From Adlercreutzia wanghongyangiae (GTDB lineage Bacteria > Actinomycetota > Coriobacteriia > Coriobacteriales > Eggerthellaceae), in the NCBI RefSeq assembly GCF_035989245.1, contig NZ_JAYMFF010000015.1, positions 75,657 to 139,656 of the forward strand: a DNA stretch of 64,000 bases, read 5' to 3'. Made by a program: the position numbers and the translations under genes. Below, one piece after another: positions 8,498 through 16,140 of this stretch (its first letter is position 1; each line of letters opens with the position of its first letter). Under the pieces are notes generated by a model that did not search any database, was not told the DNA's origin, and saw only the letters and a program-made list of their open reading frames with translations.

Positions 8498-9027
8498 TAG
8501 TTCTCCTTCCCACCGAACATCTCGGCCACGGAGATGCCACGACGCTCGGCAACCTGGGCGGGGCTCTCCATGCCCTTCAGGCCCTCGGCGGCAGCCTTAA
8601 CGATGTTCATGGCGTTGTCGGTGCCCAGCGACTTGGTGATGACGTTCTGCACGCCCGCGAGCTCCATGATGGCGCGCACCGGGCCGCCGGCGAGCACGCC
8701 GGTACCGGGAACGGCCGGCTTGATCAGCACGCGGCCGGCACCGTACTCGCCCAGAATCTCGTGGGGCACGGAACCCTCGGCGGTCAGCGGAACCGTGAAC
8801 ATGTTCTTCTTCGCGTCCTCGACGCCCTTCTTGATGGCGGTGGGCACTTCCTGGGACTTGCCCATGCCCACGCCCACGCGACCGTTGCCGTCGCCCACGA
8901 CCACCAGCGCGGTCAGGCCGAAACGGCGGCCGCCCTTGACGACCTTGGACACGCGGTTGATGAATACAACGCGCTCCTGCAGCTCGGGAGTAGTGCTCTC
9001 CTGCTGACGGTTGTTGTTACGAGCCAT
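8497..9027 (-). CDS. rpsE: 30S ribosomal protein S5
   Basis: S5 (176 aa) helps build the mRNA entry channel and contributes to decoding accuracy. The N-terminal double-stranded RNA-binding domain has KVVKGGRRFGLTALVV and the following glycine-rich turn. The C-terminal domain contains GTGVLAGGPVRAIMELAG. It runs straight into rpmD with a one-base stop/start overlap. Confidence 0.97.
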   Translation of the reverse strand: MARNNNRQQESTTPELQERVVFINRVSKVVKGGRRFGLTALVVVGDGNGRVGVGMGKSQEVPTAIKKGVEDAKKNMFTVPLTAEGSVPHEILGEYGAGRVLIKPAVPGTGVLAGGPVRAIMELAGVQNVITKSLGTDNAMNIVKAAAEGLKGMESPAQVAERRGISVAEMFGGKEN

Positions 9028-9042
9028 AAGCTAAAACTCCTT

Positions 9043-9411
9043 CTAGAATTTCAAACCTGCTTCACGGGCAGCTTCGGCCAGAGCCTTCACGCGCCCATGA
9101 TACAGGTGGCCGCCACGGTCGAACACAACTTCCGTCACGCCGTTTTCCTGAGCCAACTTGCCGACGATGGTGCCGAGCTCGGCCGCGCCCTCCACGGTGG
9201 AGCCGCTCTTGCCGGTGGCCTTGAAGGCCTCGCCAAGGGTGGAAACGCCGCAGATGGTGGTGTGAGCCACATCGTCGATGACCTGCACGTAGATATTGCT
9301 GTTGCTGCGCGTCACGCACAGACGCGGACGAGCTGCAGTGCCGGAGATCTTGCCGCGCACGCGACGATGGCGACGGGCAAGACGGGCCTGCTTCTCCTGT
9401 TGCTTATTCAT
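9043..9411 (-). CDS. rplR: 50S ribosomal protein L18
   Basis: This 122-aa protein binds 5S rRNA in the central protuberance together with L5. The basic N-terminus (ARLARRHRRVRGKI) and the conserved core with RPRLCVTRSNSNIYVQVIDD and C-terminal FDRGGHLYHGRVKALAEAAR match the family at its usual length. It lies 15 bp upstream of rpsE. Confidence 0.97.
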   Translation of the reverse strand: MNKQQEKQARLARRHRRVRGKISGTAARPRLCVTRSNSNIYVQVIDDVAHTTICGVSTLGEAFKATGKSGSTVEGAAELGTIVGKLAQENGVTEVVFDRGGHLYHGRVKALAEAAREAGLKF

Positions 9412-9444
9412 AGGTTAATCCCTTCAATCAGCTACCGAATAGGC

Positions 9445-9984
9445 TTAGTCTTTGCCGGCCTTGCCAGCCTTGCGGCGGACATGCTCGCCCTCGTAGCGAA
9501 TGCCCTTGCCCTTGTAGGGCTCCGGCTTACGCCACTTGCGGATGTTCGCGGCAACCTGGCCGACCTGTTCCTTGCTGGGGCCGGAGACCACGATCTCGGT
9601 CTGGGACGGCACCTCGAAGGTAATGTCCTCGGGAGCCTCCACCAGCACCGGGTGGGAATAGCCCAGCTGCATCTCAAGGTCCTTGCCCTTGAGAGCGGCA
9701 CGGTAGCCGACGCCGACGAGCTGCAGCTTCTTGGAGAAGCCGGCCGACACGCCCTCAACCATGTTGGCGAGCAGCGTACGGGTCAGGCCGTGAGCGCTCT
9801 TGGACTCACGAGTGTCGTCGGGACGGGTCACGATAAGCTCATCGCCCTCGCGGGTGATGGTCATGGACGGCAAAAACGTACGGGTCAGTTCGCCCTTGGG
9901 GCCCTTCACCGTCACCGTCTGGCCGTCGATGGTCACATCGACGCCGGCAGGAACGGGAATGGGCATCTTACCGATACGAGACAT
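9445..9984 (-). CDS. rplF: 50S ribosomal protein L6
   Basis: This 179-aa large-subunit protein sits near the factor-binding site. It begins MSRIGKMPIPVPAGV, typical of L6, and has two similar alpha/beta domains. The conserved C-terminal signature KWRKPEPYKGKGIRYEGE is followed by a basic tail. The gene lies between rpsH and rplR with short gaps. Confidence 0.98.
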   Translation of the reverse strand: MSRIGKMPIPVPAGVDVTIDGQTVTVKGPKGELTRTFLPSMTITREGDELIVTRPDDTRESKSAHGLTRTLLANMVEGVSAGFSKKLQLVGVGYRAALKGKDLEMQLGYSHPVLVEAPEDITFEVPSQTEIVVSGPSKEQVGQVAANIRKWRKPEPYKGKGIRYEGEHVRRKAGKAGKD

Positions 9985-10002
9985 ATGCTCTACCTTCCTT
10001 TC

Positions 10003-10401
10003 CTACCACAGATAGGCGATGACCTCGCCGCCGATGCCCTCTTTGCGGGCATCGCGGTCGGTCATAACGCCGCGGGACGTCGAGATGATGGCCGTGCCGA
10101 GACCGCCGAGCACGCGGGGCAGCTCGTCCTTGCCGGCGTAGATACGCAGGCCGGGCTTGGAGATGCGCTTGATGCCGCGGATGGTCTTGGCCTTCTTCGG
10201 GCCGTACTTGAGAGTGATCTCAAGGGTGGCGCGGGGCTCGCCGTCGATCACGTCGAAGCGCTGGATGTAGCCTTCCTGCTCCATGATGCGCACGATCTCG
10301 ACGAGCTTCTTGCTCGACGGCATGGAAACCGTCGCCTTGCCGGCAGACTGGCCGTTGCGCACGCGCGTCAGCATGTCTGCGATGGGGTCGGTCATTGTCA
10401 T
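10003..10401 (-). CDS. rpsH: 30S ribosomal protein S8
   Basis: S8 (132 aa) binds the central domain of 16S rRNA early in assembly and in many bacteria represses the spc operon by binding its mRNA. The start MTMTDPIADMLTRVRNG at 10401 is preceded by AAAGGAG; a longer in-frame extension upstream lacks a ribosome site. The C-terminal motif TSRGVMTDRDARKEGIGGEV is the S8 signature. Confidence 0.97.
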   Translation of the reverse strand: MTMTDPIADMLTRVRNGQSAGKATVSMPSSKKLVEIVRIMEQEGYIQRFDVIDGEPRATLEITLKYGPKKAKTIRGIKRISKPGLRIYAGKDELPRVLGGLGTAIISTSRGVMTDRDARKEGIGGEVIAYLW

Positions 10402-10506
10402 GTTGTGTTTCTCCTTTGATCCGTGATGAACCGCACGTCCGGTTCGTCGGCGCCCATAGCGCCTCCGCCTGTAACGTGGGCACACCCTGAAACGTGGGCG
10501 GGTTTC

Positions 10507-10692
10507 CTACCAGGAAGCCTTGGTCACGCCGGGCAGCTCGCCTTTGTTAGCCAACTCACGCACGCAAATGCGGCACAGGCCGAACTTGCGATAGTAGGCG
10601 CGGGGACGTCCGCAACGGGTGCAGCGGTTGTGCTGACGCGTCGAGAACTTCGGTTCGCGCTTGGCTTTGGCGATCATCGATTTCTTAGCCAT
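10507..10692 (-). CDS. rpsZ: 30S ribosomal protein S14, zinc-binding type
   Basis: The 61-aa length and two cysteine pairs (CTRCGRP and CRICVREL) identify the short, zinc-dependent form of S14, as opposed to the ~90-aa zinc-free form used during zinc starvation in some bacteria. It has the standard position between rplE and rpsH. About 100 bp separate it from rpsH. Confidence 0.97.
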   Translation of the reverse strand: MAKKSMIAKAKREPKFSTRQHNRCTRCGRPRAYYRKFGLCRICVRELANKGELPGVTKASW

Positions 10693-10781
10693 GCATTCCT
10701 TCTTTCTTATGCCTTCAAGCCCGCATTCCTTTCGCGGACTTAAAACCTGAGGTTACGCGACGAGGCTTTGCGCCTGTCGTT

Positions 10782-11333
10782 TTACTTGCTCTTGAACGGG
10801 AAGCCCAGCGCAGTCAGCAGCGCGAAGGCGCCCTCGTTCTCGCCGGCATTGGTGACAAAGGTGATGTCCATGCCGCGGGTGCGGTCGATCTTGTCGTACT
10901 CGATCTCGGGGAAGATCAGCTGCTCGGTGATGCCGAGCGTGTAGTTGCCGCGGCCGTCGAAGCTCTTCGGCGAGATACCGCGGAAGTCGCGGACACGGGG
11001 AAGAGCGGTGGCCAGCAGACGATCGAGGAACTCCCACATGCGGTCGCCACGCAGGGTCACCTTGCAGCCGATAGCCTGGCCCTCGCGCACATGGAAGCCG
11101 GCGATGGACTTCTTGGCGCGGGTCACGCAGGGCTGCTGGCCGGTGATGATGCGCATGTCGTTCATGGCGGCATCGAGCAGCTTGGAGTCGCCGGCGGCGG
11201 CGCCAACGCCCATGTTCACCACGATCTTCTCGAGGCGGGGCACGCAGTTGATGTTCTTGATGCCGAGCTGCTCAACGAGCGCCGGCACGATCTCGGTCTG
11301 GTACTTGACCTTCAGACGAGGAGTTTCAGCCAT
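10782..11333 (-). CDS. rplE: 50S ribosomal protein L5
   Basis: This 183-aa protein contacts 5S rRNA and the P-site tRNA. Typical segments include PRLEKIVVNMGVG near the N-terminus, GQQPCVTRAKKSIAGFHVR, and the C-terminal GLGFPFKSK-like end. It is separated from rplX by 172 bp with two hairpins, so a partial break in the operon is possible here. Confidence 0.98.
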   Translation of the reverse strand: MAETPRLKVKYQTEIVPALVEQLGIKNINCVPRLEKIVVNMGVGAAAGDSKLLDAAMNDMRIITGQQPCVTRAKKSIAGFHVREGQAIGCKVTLRGDRMWEFLDRLLATALPRVRDFRGISPKSFDGRGNYTLGITEQLIFPEIEYDKIDRTRGMDITFVTNAGENEGAFALLTALGFPFKSK

Positions 11334-11384
11334 CAGTCTTTGCCTTTCTTCGATGGATTAAACGCGGGATTTCCGACCCCGCGT

Positions 11385-11493
11385 CCCCGGGACCTTCCCG
11401 GGGCCATAGCGCGCACGCGCGCGATTGGATATTGTCCCACAGTACGGGCCTTTATCCAAGAAGAAATCCGCTTCCTTCACAGGAAGCGGATTT
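11385..11493 (-). terminator. Two hairpins between rplX and rplE (possible attenuator)
   Basis: Just past the rplX stop, a 12-bp perfect stem (11464-11475 with 11482-11493, 6-nt loop) is followed on the minus strand by CTTCTT, which resembles a weak intrinsic terminator. A second stem, CCCCGGG/CCCGGGG, lies at 11385-11403. Together they would reduce read-through from the first half of the ribosomal operon into the second. Confidence 0.6.
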
Positions 11494-11505
11494 CAACGGT
11501 GGCAT

Positions 11506-11838
11506 TTACTCGGCAGCGGGAATGTCCTTGCCGCACTTCTTGCACACGCGGACGAGCTTGCCCTCGTCGCGGCGACGGGCCACGCGGGTGGCCTCGCCGC
11601 AGGAGGGGCACACCAGCATCACGTTGGACACGTGAATGGGGGCCTCCACGGTGGAAATGCCGCCCTGCGGGTTCTGCTGAGTGGGGCGCATGGCCTTCTT
11701 GACCATGTTCACCTTCTCCACCACCACGCGGGACTTCTCGGGAACGGAGCGCAGCACCTTGCCGGTCTTGCCGCGATCCTTGCCGCTGATCACCTTCACG
11801 GTGTCGCCCTTGCGGATCGTCATCTTGTTCTGAGCCAT
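11506..11838 (-). CDS. rplX: 50S ribosomal protein L24 with C-terminal zinc ribbon
   Basis: L24 starts large-subunit assembly. The 110-aa protein begins with the KOW motif region (IRKGDTVKVISGKDRGKTGKV). Its C-terminus has two cysteine pairs (VCPSCGEATRVA and VCKKCGKD) that should bind zinc, a form of L24 found in several Gram-positive groups. It is followed by a strong hairpin before rplE. Confidence 0.97.
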   Translation of the reverse strand: MAQNKMTIRKGDTVKVISGKDRGKTGKVLRSVPEKSRVVVEKVNMVKKAMRPTQQNPQGGISTVEAPIHVSNVMLVCPSCGEATRVARRRDEGKLVRVCKKCGKDIPAAE

Positions 11839-11851
11839 TCTGACACCTCCC

Positions 11852-12220
11852 CTACAGCGTTTCCGGTGCCAGAGACACGATCTTCATGTACTTCTTGTCG
11901 CGCAGCTCGCGGGCGACGGGCCCGAAGATACGGGTACCGCGCGGGGAGCCGTCCTGGTTGATCAGCACGGCGGCGTTCTGATCGAAGCGGATGTAGGAGC
12001 CGTCGTTGCGACGAACTTCCTTCTTCACGCGCACGATCACGCAGCGCACGACCTCGCCCTTCTTGACGTTGCCGTTGGGCATCGCCTCCTTGACGCTGCA
12101 GATGATCACGTCACCGAGGCCCGCGTAACGGCGCTTCGAGCCGCCCAGGACCTTGATGCACTGCACCTTGCGAGCGCCGGAGTTGTCGGCCACGGCGAGC
12201 ATGGATTGCATCTGAATCAT
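11852..12220 (-). CDS. rplN: 50S ribosomal protein L14
   Basis: This 122-aa protein forms part of the intersubunit bridge. It starts MIQMQSMLAVADNSGARKVQ and contains GSKRRYAGLGDVIICSVKEA, both diagnostic, and ends at the normal length. It lies 13 bp upstream of rplX. Confidence 0.98.
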   Translation of the reverse strand: MIQMQSMLAVADNSGARKVQCIKVLGGSKRRYAGLGDVIICSVKEAMPNGNVKKGEVVRCVIVRVKKEVRRNDGSYIRFDQNAAVLINQDGSPRGTRIFGPVARELRDKKYMKIVSLAPETL

Positions 12221-12270
12221 GTGATGTTCCTACTTTCCTTATCAATAGCTTTCGTGCCAGGGCACCAAAA

Positions 12271-12531
12271 CTATTTGGCCTTCTCGACGATCTTCAGCAA
12301 ACGCCAGCGCTTCATCTTGGACAGCGGGCGCGTCTCCATGATCTGAACGGTGTCGCCGACGCCGGCTTCGTTGTTCTCGTCATGGGCATGGAACTTCTTG
12401 GTGGAGGTGATCATCTTCTTGTAGATGGGATGGGGCTTGCGCTCCTCCACGGCCACCACGATGGTCTTGTCATTGGCGTCGCTCACCACGATGCCCTGAC
12501 GAACCTTACGCAAATTGCGCTCTTCAGTCAT
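12271..12531 (-). CDS. rpsQ: 30S ribosomal protein S17
   Basis: An 86-aa primary 16S rRNA-binding protein with an OB fold. The segment LRKVRQGIVVSDANDKTIVV and the C-terminal ETRPLSKMKRWRLLKIVEKA match the family. The ATG at 12531 is used here, with GGAAGG upstream at a normal distance; a GTG at 12540 sits too close to that site. Confidence 0.96.
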   Translation of the reverse strand: MTEERNLRKVRQGIVVSDANDKTIVVAVEERKPHPIYKKMITSTKKFHAHDENNEAGVGDTVQIMETRPLSKMKRWRLLKIVEKAK

Positions 12532-12550
12532 TGTTTGCACCTTCCTTGAT

Positions 12551-12745
12551 CTACGCGCTCAGCTCGCGAGCCCGCATCTCAGTCATGATGCGCGCGATGT
12601 CCTTCTTAACCTGCTTCACGCGGGCGGTGTTGTCAAGCTGGCTCGTGGCCATCTGGAAGCGAAGGTTGAACAGCTCAGCCTTGGCCTCCTTCAGCTTCAC
12701 CTGCAGGTCCTCGGCAGAAAGTTCACGAATCTCTGCTGCTTTCAT
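12551..12745 (-). CDS. rpmC: 50S ribosomal protein L29
   Basis: A 64-aa two-helix protein at the polypeptide exit. It begins MKAAEIRELSAEDLQVKLKE and contains LFNLRFQMATSQLDNTARV, both typical of L29. Its start overlaps the rplP stop by one base. Confidence 0.97.
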   Translation of the reverse strand: MKAAEIRELSAEDLQVKLKEAKAELFNLRFQMATSQLDNTARVKQVKKDIARIMTEMRARELSA

Positions 12746-13167
12746 TATTGCTGCCCCTCCGTTTCACGAGTGACGATCTTGCACTTGATGGGCAGCTTGT
12801 TGATGGCCAAACGAAGTGCCTCGCGGGCGGTCTCATCGTCCACGCCGGCGATCTCGAACATGATGCGGCCCGGCTTCACAACAGCGACCCAGCCCTCGGG
12901 ATTGCCCTTACCGGAACCCATGCGGGTCTCGGCGGGCTTGGAGGTGATGGGCTTGTCGGGGAAGATCGTGATCCACACCTTACCGCCACGCTTCATGTGA
13001 CGGGTCATGGCAATACGAGCAGCCTCGATCTGACGGTTGGTAATCCAGTGAGCCTCCAGGGCCTGGATGCCGTACTCACCGTGGTTCAGGCGGGTGCCGC
13101 CCTTGGCCTTACCCTTCATGGAACCACGCTGCACCTTGCGGTGCTTCACGCGCTTAGGTACGAGCAT
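12745..13167 (-). CDS. rplP: 50S ribosomal protein L16
   Basis: This 140-aa protein lies near the A-site tRNA elbow. It begins MLVPKRVKHRKVQRG and contains GTRLNHGEYGIQALEAHWIT and the MGSGKGNPEGWVAVVKPGR segment that reaches toward the peptidyl-transferase centre. It directly abuts rpsC. Confidence 0.98.
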   Translation of the reverse strand: MLVPKRVKHRKVQRGSMKGKAKGGTRLNHGEYGIQALEAHWITNRQIEAARIAMTRHMKRGGKVWITIFPDKPITSKPAETRMGSGKGNPEGWVAVVKPGRIMFEIAGVDDETAREALRLAINKLPIKCKIVTRETEGQQ

Positions 13168-13881
13168 TTACTTGTCACCCCTCTCGCGGCGATCGTTACG
13201 ACGGGAACGGTTCGGGCGGGAAGAGCCCTCGAGCGCGGGCTGGGGAGCCTTCTGGCCCGGCAGCACCTCGCCGTGGTACACCCACACCTGCACGCCGATG
13301 GAACCCATGGTGGTGGCAGCGGTGGCGAAGCCGTAGTCGATCTTCGCACGCAGGGTGTGCAGCGGCACGCGACCCTCGCGGTACCACTCGCGGCGGCTCA
13401 TCTCGGCACCGCCCAGACGGCCGGAGCACTGGATACGGATGCCCTTGGCGCCCGACTTCATGGCCGACTGCACGGCCTTGCGCATGGCGCGACGGAAGGC
13501 CACGCGGCCCTCCAGCTGCTCGGCCACGGACTGGGCGATCAGCTCGGCGTCCAGCTCGGGACGCTTCACCTCCACCACGTCGATGGACACCGGGCCGTTA
13601 GCGACCTTCTCCAGGTCCTTGCGCAGAGCGTCGATCTCGGCGCCCTTCTTGCCGATGACCACGCCGGGGCGGGCGGTGGTGATGACGACCTTGATCTTGT
13701 CGCCGGCACGCTCGATCTCCACCTTGGAGACGGAGGCGCGGGCGAGACGCTTGTCGAGGAACTTGCGGATGGCAATGTCGTTCTCAAGCGTGGCGGCGTA
13801 GTCCTTGCCGGCGTACCAGCGGCTGCGCCAATCCTCGGTAATACCGAGGCGGAATCCGGTAGGGCTGACTTTCTGACCCAT
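13168..13881 (-). CDS. rpsC: 30S ribosomal protein S3
   Basis: S3 (237 aa) helps form the mRNA entry site. The N-terminus (MGQKVSPTGFRLGITEDW) is diagnostic, the KH domain has RPGVVIGKKGAEIDALRKDL, and the C-terminal domain includes GRLGGAEMSRREWYREGRVP. It ends in a basic tail. The stop abuts the rplP start. Confidence 0.98.
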   Translation of the reverse strand: MGQKVSPTGFRLGITEDWRSRWYAGKDYAATLENDIAIRKFLDKRLARASVSKVEIERAGDKIKVVITTARPGVVIGKKGAEIDALRKDLEKVANGPVSIDVVEVKRPELDAELIAQSVAEQLEGRVAFRRAMRKAVQSAMKSGAKGIRIQCSGRLGGAEMSRREWYREGRVPLHTLRAKIDYGFATAATTMGSIGVQVWVYHGEVLPGQKAPQPALEGSSRPNRSRRNDRRERGDK

Positions 13882-13885
13882 TACC

Positions 13886-14227
13886 TTATGCCTCCTCTCG
13901 GGGTGCGACGACGATGGTGATGTGGCACGTGCGCTTGTTGATGCGCGACGCGGAACCCTTGGCGCGGGGACGAATGCGCTTCAGGGTGGGACCCTCGTCG
14001 ACGAACGCGGTCTTCACGACCAGGTTGTCGGCGCGAAGGTGGTTGTTGTGCTCGGCGTTGGCCACGGCGGAGTTCAGCGTCTTGGCGACGGTCTCGGCGG
14101 CAGCGCGCTCGCAGAAGGCCAGAATCTCGCGGGCCTGGGCGACGGACTTGCCGCGCACCAGGTCGACCACGATGCGGGCCTTGCGGGGAGCGATGCGGAC
14201 GTAACGCGATACTGCTTTAGTTTCCAT
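13886..14227 (-). CDS. rplV: 50S ribosomal protein L22
   Basis: L22 (113 aa) lines the exit tunnel; mutations in its loop cause macrolide resistance in other bacteria. The start METKAVSRYVRIAPRKARIV at 14227 has AGGTGAG upstream; an earlier in-frame ATG at 14239 overlaps this site. The C-terminal RIRPRAKGSASRINKRTCHI contains the tunnel loop. Confidence 0.97.
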   Translation of the reverse strand: METKAVSRYVRIAPRKARIVVDLVRGKSVAQAREILAFCERAAAETVAKTLNSAVANAEHNNHLRADNLVVKTAFVDEGPTLKRIRPRAKGSASRINKRTCHITIVVAPREEA

Positions 14228-14246
14228 GTAACTTCTCACCTATGCC

Positions 14247-14519
14247 CTATCGCTTCTTCTTGTCGGCCGCGTGACCCTTGAAGGTACGGGTCGGCGAGAA
14301 CTCGCCCAGCTTGTGGCCAACCATAGACTCGGTAATGTAGACCGGCACGTGCTTGCGGCCATCGTACACGGCGATGGTGTGACCCACCATTTCCGGGAAG
14401 ATGGTGCTGGCGCGGGACCAGGTCTTGATGACGTTCTTTTCGCCAGCCGCATTCATTGCCTCGATACGGGCAAGCAGGCGCGGCTCTACGAAAGGACCCT
14501 TTTTCAAACTTCTGCTCAC
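14247..14519 (-). CDS. rpsS: 30S ribosomal protein S19
   Basis: This 90-aa protein of the small-subunit head starts MSRSLKKGPFVEPRLLARIE and contains TIFPEMVGHTIAVYDGRKH and MVGHKLGEFSPTRTFKGH, all strongly conserved in S19. It lies between rplB and rplV as usual. Confidence 0.98.
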   Translation of the reverse strand: MSRSLKKGPFVEPRLLARIEAMNAAGEKNVIKTWSRASTIFPEMVGHTIAVYDGRKHVPVYITESMVGHKLGEFSPTRTFKGHAADKKKR

Positions 14520-14539
14520 TTAAGACTCCTTCTATTCCG

Positions 14540-15370
14540 CTACTTCTTGCGACGACGGATGATGAGACGGCTGGAGGCCTTCTTCTTGTTGCGGGTGCGA
14601 TGGCCCTTAGTCGGCACGCCCCACGGGGTAACCGGATGACGACCGGCGGACTTGTTCTTGCCCTCGCCACCGCCGTGCGGATGGTCGACCGGGTTCATGA
14701 CGGTACCGCGAACGGTCGGACGGACGCCCATCCAACGCTTGCGGCCGGCCTTACCGATCTTGATGTTGGAGTGCTCGGCATTGCCCACCTCGCCGATGGT
14801 GGCGCGGCAGGTGATCAGCACGCGACGCATCTCGGAAGAGGGCATGCGCAGGATGGCGTAGTTGCCCTCCTTACCCATGAGCTGGATGGAAGTGCCGGCG
14901 GAACGAGCGATGGCGGCACCCTTGCCGGGCTGCAGCTCCACATTGTGGATCAGCGTACCGACCGGGATGTTGGCCAGGGGCAGCGCGTTGCCGGGCTTGA
15001 TGTCGGCATCGGGACCGGAGACCACGATGTCGCCCACCTTCAGGCCCTTCGGGTGGATGATGTAGCGCTTCTCGCCGTCAACATAGTGCAGCAGAGCGAT
15101 ACGGGCGGAACGGTTGGGATCGTACTCGATCGTGGCGACCTTGGCGGGCACGCCGTCCTTGTTCCGCTTGAAGTCGATGATGCGGTAACGCTGTTTGTTG
15201 CCGCCGCCCTGGTGACGGGTGGTGATGCGGCCATACATGTTGCGACCGGCCTTCTTCGGCTTCGGGGCCAGCAGAGACTTCTCCGGCTTGGACGTGGTGA
15301 TCTCCGCGAAGTCGGAGACCGTCTGGAAACGTCGGCCGGGGCTCGTCGGCTTGTACTGTTTGATTCCCAC
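14540..15370 (-). CDS. rplB: 50S ribosomal protein L2
   Basis: L2 is needed for subunit joining and peptidyl transfer. From the GTG at 15370 it is 276 aa, the normal length, starting with the family's GIKQYKPTSPGRR and ending with the conserved MNPVDHPHGGGEGKNKSAG region and basic tail. AAAGG lies 8 nt upstream. The frame stays open further upstream through the mRNA leader, but no ribosome site supports a longer protein. It is the first gene of the operon here: rpsJ, rplC, rplD and rplW are missing upstream, so the classical S10 operon is split. Confidence 0.97.
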   Translation of the reverse strand: MGIKQYKPTSPGRRFQTVSDFAEITTSKPEKSLLAPKPKKAGRNMYGRITTRHQGGGNKQRYRIIDFKRNKDGVPAKVATIEYDPNRSARIALLHYVDGEKRYIIHPKGLKVGDIVVSGPDADIKPGNALPLANIPVGTLIHNVELQPGKGAAIARSAGTSIQLMGKEGNYAILRMPSSEMRRVLITCRATIGEVGNAEHSNIKIGKAGRKRWMGVRPTVRGTVMNPVDHPHGGGEGKNKSAGRHPVTPWGVPTKGHRTRNKKKASSRLIIRRRKK

Positions 15371-15600
15371 AGTAACAACCTTTCTTGACTTCGGACCTTT
15401 CCCACTGCCGGTTGGTAGGGCAACCTGCACCGGGATCCGTCCCTTACCTCGGATCTTCCGCTCGCGCGCCTCTCCGCACACCGGAAGCTCCCTTGCCTTG
15501 GTGGTCAGGCGATTGCCGATCGGCCGCGATGGAGGCTCGGGGCCGCGACGCCGTCTAACCACGCGCCCGGGTGTATCCATCGACGGTCACACAGACGCAA
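15371..15600 (-). promoter_or_regulatory. Structured 5' leader of the rplB-secY operon
   Basis: About 230 nt lie between the predicted transcription start and the rplB start. On the minus strand the leader can form at least two clear hairpins: CTTCCG...CGGAAG with a GC-rich interior, and GATCCG...CGGATC near the gene. Long leaders before ribosomal operons often bind a ribosomal protein for feedback control. Which protein would act here is unknown, since the usual S10-operon leader partner L4 is encoded elsewhere. Confidence 0.45.
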
Positions 15601-15606
15601 AGATGC

Positions 15607-15635
15607 ATTATAGGCGTGGGTTTGGGCGGGTTCAA
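15607..15635 (-). promoter_or_regulatory. Sigma-70 type promoter of the ribosomal operon
   Basis: On the minus strand, TTGAAC (15635-15630), a 17-bp spacer and TATAAT (15612-15607) form a near-consensus promoter about 240 bp before rplB. It fits a strongly expressed operon. Confidence 0.85.
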
Positions 15636-15829
15636 GAAGTTTTTCGCCGACGGCTGCGCCCTCACATTTCCCGCACATACGGGGCGAATAGAGGACCACC
15701 GGGAAGGATGAGAGTCCCGTTCCGCAGGCATCTGAGCATCCGCGGGGATGAGGCTTCGCTCCGCAGCCGACTTCGCGCTTATCCCGCTGCGAGCATGATC
15801 AAGGCAATAGCAGAAATGACACCTGCGAC

Positions 15830-15985
15830 TCGGTACCAAACCAGACAATCTTGCCTAAGCCATCGGCTCTCGTCGCCAAAAATCGCGAGTTTGGTACCCT
15901 GAGCGCGCTTTCTCCAAAATTCCCACCTGGTATTTCTTCGGGCCAGGGTACCAAACCCACCAGTTTTGGGGTACCAAACCTCACT
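15830..15985. repeat. Cluster of GGTACCAAA motifs
   Basis: The motif GGTACCAAA(C) appears near 15832, in inverted form near 15891 (TTTGGTACC), and twice more near 15946 and 15972. A degenerate version (CCTGGTATTT) lies between them. They sit in otherwise gene-free DNA (15640-16030) between the ribosomal promoter and the fumarate-reductase-like operon terminator. The arrangement suggests an operator cluster or a small repeat family; no function can be assigned. Confidence 0.5.
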
Positions 15986-16031
15986 ATTCTGACGAGAGGC
16001 CTGAATGGTGCGAGCGCGACGCTGGCAAACG

Positions 16032-16077
16032 AAAAGCGCCCCTCGGCCGCAGACGAGGCTGCGTGCCCGAGGGACGC
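16032..16077 (-). terminator. Rho-independent terminator after the first FrdB-like gene
   Basis: On the minus strand the stem GCGTCCCTCGG / CCGAGGGGCGC, with an inner CGCAG...CTGCG stem, is followed by TTTTCGTTT. It ends the frdA/frdB-like transcript before the ribosomal promoter region. Confidence 0.8.
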
Positions 16078-16140
16078 TGCAAGAAGACGAAGGCGCAACC
16101 GCGAAGGGAGGGAGGGGTGCGGGGCGCCTTCCCGAAACGG

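Noticed and set aside
7461..14281. Long plus-strand frames opposite the ribosomal genes (for example 8761-10419 and 12748-13920)
   Set aside because: They are antisense to clearly real ribosomal genes. Long antisense frames are expected at this GC content, and the translated text is His/Gly/Ala-rich without motifs.
15799..16098. A 99-codon minus-strand frame with repeated FGT-type text
   Set aside because: The repeats come from the GGTACCAAA motifs, it runs through the terminator of the neighbouring operon, and no RBS or domain is visible.
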